Assembly: GCF_000315625.1 (NCBI RefSeq)
Contig: NW_005434579.1
Coordinates: forward strand, 65,562 to 129,561
Length of the DNA stretch: 64,000 bases
Direction: 5' to 3'
Source: Guillardia theta CCMP2712
Lineage: Eukaryota; Cryptophyceae; Pyrenomonadales; Geminigeraceae
Part shown: positions 27,208 to 38,161 of the stretch, in pieces
How the letters are laid out: each line of letters begins with the position of its first letter
Numbering within the stretch: position 1 is the stretch's first letter
Made by a program: the position numbers and the translations under genes
Notes under the pieces: model-generated
The model's database searches: none
What the model saw: only the letters and a program-made list of their open reading frames with translations
What the model was told of the DNA's origin: nothing

Positions 27208-27287
27208 TCCTTGCTCTGTTGATGGCTGTCCTTGGTTACGCTATCCTTCCTTGCTCTGTTGATGGCTGTCCTTGGTTACGCTATCCT
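27208..27287. repeat. Perfect 40-bp tandem duplication
   Basis: A 40-bp unit beginning TCCTTGCTCTGTTGATGGCT is present twice back to back with no mismatch that I can see, just upstream of the RNA-binding protein start. Confidence 0.9.
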
Positions 27288-28249
27288 ACCTGTGATGTAC
27301 ATGAAATCAGCCAATGCTCAGGGGACCCAGTTTGCGAGTTCAAAAAAACAGTCAGCTGTTCATTGAATCATCGAAGCCCCTGGCTCCATCAAGGTTCTTC
27401 CTTCAGCATCACTCCCTGTCAGTCCTGCAGTTTCATGTTCTAGATCAATCGAACTTGGATCATATTTCGAGCTTCTCGTTTCACTTGAGCATTGGTGGCC
27501 ATCTATCAAATAGATCTTCAACTATTCCCCTTCTCGCTTCCGCCCTTGATCTGCCCAAACACTTTCAAATCTAACACCTGCGCCTAAGAACATCCTGACA
27601 ATCAGATTCAATAACACGTCCTTGCGTTCATCTACACCTGACTCAGTTCGCATGGTCCCATTAAATCTTGACCAGGTTGTTCGCCTCGGTCTCAACTTCA
27701 CCTCTCCGTGATAATCAAATTCGCACAATTCACATTCCGTTTTACTTCGCTCGCTCGGCATTGACACTATTCTTCTGAAGGCGCCTCGATTTCCCTCACC
27801 TCTTCTGGGCATGGTCTAACTCCTCCCCCTCGTCCATGTTCTTTCCCCGTCCCGTTTCACTCAAAGTCTCATAATAATTCTGTATGAATTCTTCAAGGTA
27901 TGCTTGTCTGTTCGTGGCTCTCCAACTCTCTCCTGCTTACTGCTCGCCTCCTCACCTTCTTCTCCTCTAGGCCATCGCTCTATCGCTCCTCCCCTGACCC
28001 ACCATCTCCGCCCCTGAGCCATTTTGAGCAAGGGATGGAGAGAGGGGGGTAGTGGCTGAGGATTAGGGGTGGTAGTGGAGGGTAGTGTGGGGGTAGGGGT
28101 CATGTGTATGCAGGGCCGTGTTTCAATCATGGGGTAAATAGAAAACTACTTTCAAAATTATGATCTCTAAATTTGAAATAAGATCGAATTATTATATTTC
28201 AAAATTAGATTATATGAAGAAATACCAATGATGATGAAAAACTTAAATC

Positions 28250-28690
28250 CGCCCCCCTCTGTGGGCCGGCGGGCCGGGCGGCCCCGGCGGCCCGGCCAGC
28301 CTCGGCCGGGCCGCAACTGACCATCGTCAGACCGGCGCCGCGTATCCGCCGTGCCGGCGGGCCGGGGTGCCAGCGTAGTAGAGGACTTAACTTTGAGGCC
28401 TTTGAAAGGAGGCTAGCCGCGGCTCTGACCAGGGCCGCGCTGTCACGCCATGAGTCACCGTCACGGCCGCCGCCGGAGTCACGGGCCGTATGTCACTGGC
28501 GCTGAGGCTTCACTGAACCGCAGGCTTCCGACGATCGGATTCGGGCGTACAGTACGGTACGGTAGTGCGAGACTGAGACGGTCAGTACTCAGCTTACCAT
28601 CATCATGTGTGACCGGGCCGCTGACTCGGTCGTGCCCGGCGGCCGGGCAGCGGCGCCGGTGTGCCCAGGTGGACCGACGAGTTCAAAGCT
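28250..28690. repeat. GC-rich interspersed intergenic element
   Basis: Runs of GGGCCGGCGGGCCGGGCGGC and similar words, with GACTTAACTTTGAGG and GTCAGTACTCAG words nearby. Related in composition and words to the other spacer blocks; no coding frame. Confidence 0.45.
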
Positions 28691-29383
28691 CTTTGCAAGC
28701 GAAAAGGAGTCTTTTCAGACCTCAAGGGAGCGCAAGAAATAAGGCGGACGGCATATGGGGCATCGAGAGCTCTCGGTCCTCCCTCCACGTTGAACCTCCT
28801 GTAGCTCGAGTCATCGCACCTCAGAGTCTCCTCCCATGACAAATTCTTGTTGTGGGTCCACCGATTGCTCCAAACTGCACAGCTGCCGTGCTCTTCACGC
28901 GTTGATGCTAGATCCTTCAGTATCTTGCAATGGAGCAAACGTAGGAAGGGAAGCTCCAGCAAGCAGCAAGAAACAAATGAGCAAAGATGTCATGAAAAAT
29001 TATGTCTACACCCCATTTCAAGTTGACGATGAAATTTGTGAACCATCAATCAACTCGTTGGGAGCTTTGAAGCGAAACACCACCTTGCACAAGGACTATC
29101 TCTACAGACAGGAACTTTTTGGAAAATCCATCGACACCTGTGGAAATTTTGAATCATCTGTTGATAGCCTGTCTCTGCGGAAGTTTCGCATATAACATGA
29201 CCATAGCTACTCCTTCAATCGCTTTGTTTTGGGCTTGTGAATTGTATTTTCTTATGGCTGAGAAGTCGGTAGAGTGTCAGGCACGAGGAGGACCAAGACC
29301 CGGCGACCATTACGTCGCTCGCTAAGGTGCTGAATGATACTTGCTTATTCATCTTGAAAGTCCATCAATGCCTTCTGTAGCAA

Positions 29384-29385
29384 CA

Positions 29386-29422
<37 letters not shown>

Positions 29423-29445
29423 CATCAGCAACAGCAGCAGCAGCA
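29384..29445. repeat. CAG trinucleotide repeat
   Basis: About 20 CAG/CAA/CAT triplets in a non-genic stretch. Confidence 0.85.
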
Positions 29446-29599
29446 TTATGTAGCCTGAGTAGTAGTAGAGGTTGTGGCGATTTTGTGTTTTGCCGCAAGT
29501 TAGCAATTTTGATACGTTAGAAACGTGTGTGTACATAAAACTTGCAAACTTTAGTCTCGATCTTACTGTCATTTTCGTGACTTTCTGGCAAGAATCCTA

Positions 29600-30020
29600 C
29601 TAGGCTAGCAGCCTGAACCGTGTAATTCCCGGCGGTTCGGCGACTCGTCGATCGGACTCACTGAGGCTGCCAGCTGAGGTGATCTGCCGGGCGGCCGGGC
29701 CCACCGGCCTGAGTGGCCCAGTTTGACAAGTCCGAGTCACCGTCTGAGCTCAGCAAGTTGGGAACTGAGACTTGAATCCACGGCGTGGCACGGCGGAGTC
29801 CGAGCCGAGGCCCGGGCCGGCATATCCTGCTCTGTAGAAGCCCGGGGCCGGCCGCTGCTGGCTAACTCACTGACTCGGAGTAGGCGGTACTAGTAACTTT
29901 GAGTGAAGGATGGACTTCAAGTGAACTTCGGAACTTGGAGCCTCCGGGCCCGGCCACCACCGTGCGCCGGGCGGCCGCGTGCGGCTATTACTGAGGCAAC
30001 CCCGATGACCCCCGATGACC
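29600..30020. repeat. GC-rich interspersed intergenic element
   Basis: Contains GGGCGGCCGGGCCCACCGG, CTCACTGACTCGGAGTAGG and AACTTTGAGTGAAGGATGG words shared in part with the blocks at 21.6-22.1 and 28.3-28.7 kb. Confidence 0.45.
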
Positions 30021-30499
30021 CCCGCTTTATCCTTTGAATCTACCGGTTAGGATCGGATCACCCCCACCTACACTTTCGATAGCTAAATCACCGGTTCTCT
30101 GTATCCGCGCGCGCCATGTGTAGAAAGAGGATACCACTAACGAGGGCGGGAGGGCGGGGAGGGGAGGGAGGAGGGTAAAGAATGGCGGGAATGTAGACAT
30201 GGCAGGGATGAGAAGGAAGGGGAGCTGAGAAGATCAGGACGAAAACTAACAAGAAGGAGTGAGGATCTGAGCAATAGAGATTCGGGACCTTGGGAAAAGA
30301 ACGAACATAATGGCAAGACGTGGAAGAATCTGTGAAGGGGGAAGAGTGTAGCTGAAAGCTGCATAGAGAAACTGTTAGTTGCATACACAGTAGATCAAGA
30401 TATAGTGTAATCGAGAGGATAGGAATGAAGGAGCATGGAAGGGAAATTTTACGAGGCTCACGACAGGACTAGACTGAATTCTTGATGGTCGAACGTGCC

Positions 30500-33400
30500 A
30501 TGTCAACGCCCAACAGTGACCTTGTTACCAGCAGCCCAAACATGGACGAAGACTACGGTCGGAGAAGGAGAGGGTATCACTCCCCGAGGTACTCACGACG
30601 TAGTGTAAAGTCTGTCTGATGGATTTCTTGCTGCAGTCCACACCGGTATGACAGGCGGAGACCGAGGTCGCCCTCTCCAGTGATGTACCAGCAAGGATAC
30701 CACAGAGACCAGCACTTCTACGACGATAGAAGGATGGATCACTACGGGTTGCTGGCTCCTTCTTGCCTCCAAGGGTCGTTACTCTGCATTTCGCAGGAAC
30801 CAGCATAAAAGGCGAAGGTCCAGCCCTTCTCCCGGGAGGGGAAGGTAACGTCAGATGTGCATGTCGTTGGTTGACAGCAGTGCATCAGGCGGGGGAGAAA
30901 TGGTTCGCCAGGGCGGAGACAGTCACCCGGGCATGTTCGAGAGATCTCGCCGTCGCGCATGTTTCGTGATTACAATCATATCGTCTCTATCGAGGAATTC
31001 GAAGACAAGATGTCCAAGTGAGATCAATCTTTGGTGAGATACTCCAGCAGTGCTGTGACATTTGTCTCCAGCAATTATGTTTCGAGAAACCTTTCACCCG
31101 AGTCGAGAAAAAAGGCCATCGGACAAGACTATGTCCGTTACGTGGAGACATTTCAGAGTGACGATGGGCCCAATCGGTCAGTATGATTACCTGCATCTGT
31201 TCGTCCTCTAAGTAGTGATCTTGATCAGTGGAGAGGCAGTTCGTTGCTTTCATGAGCACCAAGATGAAGAATGGTTTTGGGAGAAATATCACCCAGATGG
31301 CCATGTGAAAATGTTTGAACTTCGATCAAGCGAGGCTCGAGAGAATTATGAAGCATTCTGTCAGAAAGTATGAGCCAGCGTTGAAGTGGGGTGAAGCTAT
31401 ACTGAGCTGACTTTGCAGGAGGTCAACTTGGACACGCTTGACATGCCAGGAGTCGTTATGATAGTACTGACAACACTTCCGGGCTTCAAACCCTGACAAA
31501 GCTGCTAGGCGGATGATAGAAACCATCACAGCAACACCTCTCGGTCGAAACGCGAAGATAATGACGTGGAAAATGGGAAGGACAAGGTACTTTTCTCCTT
31601 TGGCCTCCATGTTTGTTGACGAGTTTGACGGAAGGAAACGGAAGAGGGCGAAGAGCCGGCGGTCGATCGCTCCTAGAAGCTCCTTATCACTTCTTACGAG
31701 ATTACCGCAGGTCAACGAGAGCTCAGACAAGCCTGCCACTGAGAATGCTGAGGTGATAGCGCGTTTCAATCTCACCTCTCCTCCTTTAGTAATCAAACGC
31801 TGGATTGGACAGGACGAGAATTCGGCTGAAGTCAGCAAGGAGCCGGAAGAACCCGTAGCGCCAACCGTAACGGTCAGCAGCTGGTGCGCTGCTGAGGCTG
31901 CTTCGAGCAACAGCGTCTTTATCCGACAGGCATGATGCATACAAGAGATTGTTTGAATTCTGATCTGACCGGAGCTGTCAGATCCCCTACAAGGCAACTC
32001 GCCGTCAGATCATTCACTTCCTGTCTGGTACAAGAGGACACAATGGACGGTTGAGACACGATAAACTAACACTCTGGTGTGGACAGAAGCCAAGGGATTC
32101 CGAAAACTGCTGATTTCCGAGCCAATGAAGGTGCCGAGAGCGCACTGCTCCCACCGAGGTCTCAAACTGTGACAGACAAAGAATTGGACGAGGATCGGAT
32201 GGGCGATTTTCGAGGATGAAGATGCGAGCAAGACCGCAGGTCAGAGGAGGTGGGATGGACGCATCGAGCTGACCAGAGATCGAACTGCTAGTGATCAAAT
32301 TTGACGGCACTGAAGTTCATCCGTTGCCTGTCGAGAAGGAGGAAGGGGATGAGAAGGAGGGAAAGTCTGAAGTGAGCTGGACATGAAACTCGAACTGGCT
32401 GTTGCTTCTCACGGAGTTGCAGGCGACCATGGAAGGCATTCGTTTCCGAATTGCTTGCACCTCAACTCGTCCGATCCCCTCCTCCAGGTCATTGTCACGA
32501 CTCCGCAACCAGCAGACTGTTTCCTGCTTACACTTGTCACCAACTCTGCAGACTCTCTGTCAAGACCTGCCCTTCTGTCGCTTCCTGTCCGCGCAGACTG
32601 CAGGAGGTGTGCCGGTGACCAGCTCCGCTTGCACGCTTGTGACCTCAATGCCCAGGATCTGCCTCTCCTCCTGGAGCTTGTGAAGGTCTGGACCAATAGT
32701 TGCTCGCACGTCTGGCGTAGTGACGAATTCCCGCAGGCTCTTGATACTGAGAAGGGTATCAAGGAGAACAAGGTTGTCTCGGCCATCGAGTCGAAGGTGT
32801 CTTCTTTCCCTTCCTTTTCTTATCTTGTTCTGCTACCCTTCGAGACAATTCGATCAAACTCTTGACGCGTTCTTCGTGATCAGGAGGATGTTGAGATCGG
32901 GAAGAAAGTCGATCTTCTCGTCCACTACCTCCGAAGAGTGCATTATTACAGCTACTACAAGGTGAAGGAGCTGCCGCGTTGTCATCGTGCTCACTAGAAC
33001 TTCCAGGGGGAGGAGTACAACGACATCGGCGAGATGATTAGGAAAGGGTCGGCAACTTACGTCCGGCCTGTTCTGGTACGGTCGAGTAGTAGATGAACGT
33101 GGGTTGAAAATCCCCTCCAGCCTCCCGATTTCGTCGACGAGGAGAGCGAATGGGAGCGTTTGCTCGTGCAACGTACGAAGAAGCGGATCGAGAAGGCATG
33201 ACATTCCCCCCCCCCCCCCCCCCCCCCCCCCGATATGATCACCTTGAAAGATTGCTTCCTTGATCGCTCTGGTTGTTGGGGCAACAATCCTGACGTGCCT
33301 CCTGTCCTCCTCGTACTCCCTCCCCTTCGCTCCTGTCCCCTTCTCTTCCACCACATCCTCCCTGCCGTTTTGTCTGAGGGTCTGTGTGCAGGCTGCGAGC

Positions 33401-34494
33401 TTTTCTCCTGAAGTGAAGATGGAAGATCCTCAGACCGAGCGGGTCAGCTTTTTCTCCTCGCCTCCTCCTCCTCTTCCTCGCCTCCTCCTTTACCTCTCCT
33501 CCCCTTCTCCTTGTTGTGAGGCTTATTCTTCAGCTGCTCGCGGCGTTCTACATCGCCAACTGTGTGGAGAAGGAGCGGGACACCAAGTATCAGGTGACGC
33601 AGCAGCAGACACACTAGGCTGCTCAGTCTGATGACAACTTGTTCAGTGCAAGATTCCGTTCAAAGGGACTTGCAAGGTGAGACGGCAGCTTCGAGTTTCG
33701 ATCGCACGTCTCAGTCTTGCCATCAGGTCTTCAAGGCGCCAGAGTTTGTCAAGAAGCATCTGTGGAACAAGCACGTGCCAGTAATGCTCCCTCCCTCCCC
33801 CTCCTCTCTCCTCCTTCCTTCCCTCCCTCCCTCCTCCGTCTCCCCCCCACCCCCCCCCCTTCTGACTGTCGCGAGAGCTCACTGAGAGTTACAGGCGGTC
33901 AAGAAGGAGATGTATCTCATGGCCTACCTCATGGACCCGCATCGCCCCACAGAGGCTGTTCTCAACCAGGTACGTCCGGCTCCTCGCACGCCCTCCTCCT
34001 TGACTTGCTCCTCCAGGGCATCGCCATCGCCATGGGCGCAGGAGTTCGCAACGCAGCCTTCGACGCGCGGGGACGAGGAGACATGATGGGGAACGTGCGG
34101 GGGCAGGGAGGAGGCATGTCAAGAATGCCGATGCCAGTGATGATGGTCCCTCCCATGATGCAGGGAGGTCGCCGGGTAGCTATCCTATCCTGATCTTCCT
34201 TCCTCCGCTCACGCTTCTGCAGCCCCCCCACATGATGCCCGGCATGGTGAACGCGGTCCAGAGTTCAGACCCGCGGTATGTTGCTGCTTCCTCCTGCCCC
34301 CTCCTCCTCCTCCTCCTCCTTCCCTTCCTCCTCCTCCTCCTCCTTCCCTTCCTCCTCCTCCTCCTCCTGCCCCTGCTCCCTCCTCTCAGTCCGCGCACTC
34401 ATGAGCATGCAGAGGGCTCAAGGCCTACGTGGACCTGGACGCGGTCGGGTCTTCCTCAGCTGGCGACATCGACTACCGCAGCCCCGCGTACTAG
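30500..34494 (+). CDS. ARS2 / SERRATE zinc-finger protein
   Basis: Homologue of ARS2 (SRRT) / SERRATE, the nuclear adaptor that links the cap-binding complex to miRNA processing and RNA decay. The ATG at 30500 opens an RS-like N-terminus (MDEDYGRRRRGYHSPRYSR; RRRPRSPSP). Family signatures follow in order: HEHQDEEWFWEKYHP (compare ARS2 FFDEHKDEEWFREKYHP), GFRKLLISEPMK and RIGWAIFEDEDA (the RRM-like core), VDLLVHYLRRVHYYSYYK and EEYNDIGEM, then FYIANCVEKERDTKYQ. Next is the zinc finger CKIPFKGTC...VFKAPEFVKKHLWNKH (C2H2; about 33650-33780), VKKEMYLMAYL, a GM/P-rich tail, and the end AYVDLDAVGSSSAGDIDYRS, which resembles the SERRATE C-terminus. The stop is TAG at 34492-34494. There are about 15 or more exons; introns are pyrimidine-rich and one carries a 26-C run. 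Identification is firm, exon edges approximate. Confidence 0.88.
33206..33231 (+). repeat. 26-base poly-C run in an intron
   Basis: An uninterrupted C homopolymer in the ARS2 gene, between the EEYNDIGEM exon and the zinc-finger exons. Its true length may be uncertain in the assembly. Confidence 0.9.
34290..34384 (+). repeat. CCT-rich intron of the ARS2 gene
   Basis: CTC/CTT triplets fill the last intron, before the exon starting near GCACTCATGAGCATGCAGAGG. This is an extreme polypyrimidine intron. Confidence 0.7.
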
Positions 34495-35318
34495 ACGAGG
34501 CCGACGGTCCGAGGCTCCTCCCGGGCCTTTGGCTACTAATGATTAAATCCGCATGATCATCGGATGGACTGAGAAAGCTCTCAACTATCAGGAGTGCTGC
34601 AGTAATCAGCCGTCACGGGCTAAGCCCCGTCTTACTGAGCATCATTCAATCATGGATCATAGTATACTATAATGCCAGGCCGGCCGGGCCGGCGCCGGCA
34701 GCCCGGCGCCGGGCCGCGCCCGGGCCCCCGGCCCGCCGCCACTGCCACGGGCCCATCAAATGTTTCAACGGTTATTCTGACCATCGGGCGGTTATTCTAG
34801 TATTGCAGTTGACATCAATGAGTGCCTGCCAAAGTTGACATGCCGGGCAGGGAGGGAGGGGAGGGAGGGAAGGAGGGAGGGGAGGAGAGGAGGGAGGGGA
34901 GGAGAGGAGGGAGGGGAGAGAGGGAGGGAGGGGAGGGAGGGGAGAGGAGGAGAGGAGAGGAGAGGGAGGGAGCCTCGGAGGGAGAGGAAAGAGAGGAGAG
35001 GGAGTAGGGAATGGAAGAGAGGAGGGAGAGGAGGAGGAGGAGGAGGAGTAGAGAGGATGGGATGGAAGAGAGGAGAGAGGAGGAGGAGGGAGGAGCTTGA
35101 GAGAGGATGGGGCTGTGAGTGTAGGAGGTAAAGCATTGCAGCAATCATTGGGAGCGGGGGATGGAGACGATTGGAGGCAAGGCATGCGGCAAGGGGATGA
35201 CTGATGGATTCCAAACAGACCTCTCGCACATGCACGAGGAGGAAGACGAGGGAGACGAGAAGAGGGAGGAGGGAGAAGAGGGAGGAGGGAGGAGGGGATA
35301 GCTGCGGTTCCCATTCCA
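34495..35318. other. Intergenic spacer with GC-rich block and GGA tract
   Basis: ARS2 3' flank, a short GC-rich block at about 34675-34745, then a purine GGA/GGGA tract at about 34850-35110. The tract yields long meaningless frames on both strands. No gene seen. Confidence 0.65.
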
Positions 35319-37745
35319 TGCTCAGAGATCAGCATGAAGGTCCCGACGCCATTGGGCGTCTAGCAAGATCATCGGCGAATCGAGCGAAACTTGTAAGGGC
35401 CGGATGCTCGATCCACTCGGTCTATGACGTCCCGTCGCCGGAGAGGTTGGAAGGAGTCCTTCTCCATGCCATGACGCCGGTTGACTTGTGGAGCAGGAAA
35501 CTCCGACGGGCTGCGAGCGACGGCCGTTCGAGCGTGAGCGACAGAGACGACAGCTCCTGCTACTTCGGGGGATCCTCCGAGTCTGAGGTCAGCCTGCGTC
35601 TCATGGCGCTGCTCGCTGACGGCAGGAGAAGATCGCAGATTACACGGCATGGAAGAAGCACGGGAGGCGACTGGCGGCAGCCTACCGATGCTTGCGGACA
35701 TCGGCAGTGTTCGCGTGCTTCGATGCCGACGAGATGGACAGACTGGCCGACAAGATCTCGACAGAGAAGTTCTGTGCCTACGTGCCTGCTCGAACTTGCG
35801 CGATGCAGGAGGAGCAGGGCGACGGGATCTGCTTGTTCCTGCACCGAGGAGCCGTCAGCTGCTACTCCAAGGGCAGCGACACCTTCCACCTCGCCGAAAG
35901 TGACTACGGGAGGAAGATGTTCAGCAAGACTGCTCCTGTGCTGCACCCACATGCTCGCTCCTCTCTGACTCTCCCCCAGGCTCTCATCTGCGACCTCGCC
36001 TTCGTCTCCGGCTGCCCATGGCCCTTCTCCGCCGTCACCGACAGCGACTCGGAGGTCATCGTGATCATGAGATCGCAGCTGGACGACATGCTGGGGGACG
36101 CCAAGACCGAGAAGAAGGCGATGAGAGATGTGGAGGGAGAGCCAAGTCGCTGATCCTCCTAGCAGGTCTCGGCGCACTTCCGGTACCTGTCGGAGAGGTC
36201 GAATGTGGAGTTCAAAGAGTTCTCGGAGACCTTTGTTGGTGGACCTGACCAGCTCCTTCCCATCTTCCGCGGGGTCAGACCTCCTCCTGCTCCTCCTGCT
36301 CCTCCTGCTCCTCCTGCTCCTGCTCCTCCTCTTCTTCTTCTTCTCCTCCTCCTCCTTAACTTCCCCCCCCCCGGAGGTTTCATCTCTCACTTGGCCTGCA
36401 GGTCATGAAGCACCCGACCATGCCTCCGAACTTCCGGCCTCTGATCGCTCCTGTTGCTGTGCGGCTGAAGGAGCTGACGGAGAACATCGCTCCCTCTCTC
36501 TTTCACCAGGCAGAAGATCTCCTATCCTCCTCAGCGGTCAAGCAAGACAGCAGTGACAACCTTGCCGTCATCCGATCCTACAACATGGAGAGGTCCAACC
36601 ATCCTCCTCCTCCTCCTCCTCCTCCTCCTCCTCTCCTTGCGATCTTGACGGGACTGCAGAAAACTTGAGCGCCATGGCGACGTGCTCAGCCAGGCGAAGC
36701 TGCAGATCGATCTGTCAACAGCCACGTCGAGGAAAGCAAGACACGACATGCTGGTGCTTGTTGCAACCGTTATGTTGCAATGAAACACTTCAGGTGCTGA
36801 GGGATCACTGTCGGGTAGCCAACAACTGGCAGACGCTAGAGAGGTATGCTCGATCAGTTTCCAACTCAGGGATGAGAATGACTGCAGGTTCGAAGACTAC
36901 GAGCGTAAGGAAGTGATCGGTGCAAAGAGCCTGCAGAATCAGTTCCGAGACTTCAAGATTCAACATGTCGTCGACTACTACGACAGGCAACCCAAGGACT
37001 CAGACGTCCCTCGTGATCTCAACCTGGCCCGCAGGCATGGCAGGCGAGCGCCTGACCTGTTGAGGAATGAGATCGCGTTGCATGCGCTCAAGATGAAGGA
37101 GCGCATGGAGGAGGCGAAGCAGACCATCTTCGATGCCGTATGGCCCTGAGCCGTTGACGCCACCATGAGCTGACGCCCGAGCAGGGGCTCCTCTCCAAGT
37201 ACGTGAAGAAGCTGCAGAAGCCCTCAGCCAAAGAGATGAAGGCGAGCGGGAGCAGCGCGTCTTTGACCTCAAAGTCAGGTCGGTGACCTGTCTCAACTTC
37301 GTTACTTCCTCCTTCCTTGTCTTGTCGTTTCGTGTCTCATGGGAGGTTGAGCAGGGGGAAAGAATTCTTTGCCGCAGCCTCTGCCCTGGCAGCGAAAGTT
37401 TCCTGAGCTCCTGCAGAAGAAAGCAAAGCCCACGGCCAAGGATCGTCTGCCTTCGATAGGCAAGCCAGCTAGACGGAGCCAGTCGGTCGAGCCAGTTGGT
37501 GAGAGGCACGAAGAATTTCTGGTATCGAGCAACAAGACTCGGACCATCCTGACGCTCTCTCTCCAGTTCTCGCGCGACTATGGGAAAGAGCTCCTAGAGA
37601 CATCGCTCACAGGTGCTGCTGCTGCCTTGCTTGCCTCACTTCATGAATGTCCAGCAGCACGCCTCCACCTCTCTGTCTTGGTCTTGATCAAGCTTCTCGT
37701 GACTTTGTTTCAGATTCAGAAGATGATCAGGCTGAGCTGAAGTGA
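35319..37745 (+). CDS. Cyclic-nucleotide-binding-like domain protein
   Basis: Spliced gene of unknown specific role. From an ATG at 35319 an exon reads MLRDQHEGPDAIGRLARSS and continues to GGSSESE. An in-frame intron leads to DYTAWKKHGRRLAAAYRCL and FACFDADEMDRLADKISTEK. Next come GDGICLFLHRGAVSCYS and, across another intron, LAFVSGCPWPFSAVTDSDSE. These match the beta-roll pattern of the cNMP-binding fold (Crp/PKA-R type), but the canonical phosphate-binding cassette FGE...R.A is not evident, so nucleotide binding is doubtful. Later exons read FRPLIAPVAVRLKEL, LERHGDVLSQAKLQIDLST, FEDYERKEVIGAKSLQNQF and PELLQKKAKPTAKDRL, ending DSEDDQAELK with TGA at 37743-37745. Introns include CTC/CTT runs at about 36283-36375 and 36602-36635. 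Confidence 0.6.
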
Positions 37746-38161
37746 TGCAAAAATCGGTCCTCGTTCGATAATTTCTTTCTATTTGATTCAGAATGTTGTT
37801 TGTAATGTATAGATGTTGCTTGTAACTATACACTTGCTACTGTTCCTGGCCACTCGCTATCCCATCGACTGGCTTCTACTTCTTGAACTCGGGTGAACAC
37901 AACATCTGGCGACGGCACGCGCATCCATATCTATATCAACAGTAACCACACGAGTTCTTCAGCACAGACATCTGGCAACCTTTAGCTTCTTGTCTTTCCA
38001 TACGCCCTTTCCCTTCCATCAAACCGTCAGTGACTCTAGCAATAAGGCAACTCTTCCTTCTTACCTGCAAGTACAGTCTCAGCTGTCGTTCTCTATCCCG
38101 ACGATCAATTTTCTGTCGACAAATCAGTCTTGAAGATCTGAGCATGAGGAGTCAAGGTCTC
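37746..38161. other. Convergent spacer
   Basis: Between the 3' ends of the cNMP-like gene (+) and the bromodomain gene (-). Nothing recognised apart from ordinary AT-richer flank. Confidence 0.5.

Larger units (their letters stand above)
27288..30499. other. Gene-poor spacer with repeats
   Basis: I can support no gene. Frames at 27522-27812 (-) and 28836-29195 (+; 119 codons, no recognised domain) are possible but show no family signature. The stretch holds GC-rich blocks at about 28250-28690 and 29600-30020, a CAG run at 29384-29445, a doubled GACCCCCGATGACCCCCG motif near 30003-30030, and the 5' flank of the ARS2 gene. Confidence 0.55.

Noticed and set aside
28836-29195. 119-codon plus-strand frame as a gene
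   Set aside because: No domain, no signal peptide, no repeat of the frame elsewhere, and a repeat-rich non-genic setting; too weak to call.
34772-35335. Leucine/proline-rich minus-strand frames up to 187 codons
   Set aside because: Produced by a GGA/GGGA purine tract in a spacer; three frames are open at once, as expected of a repeat.
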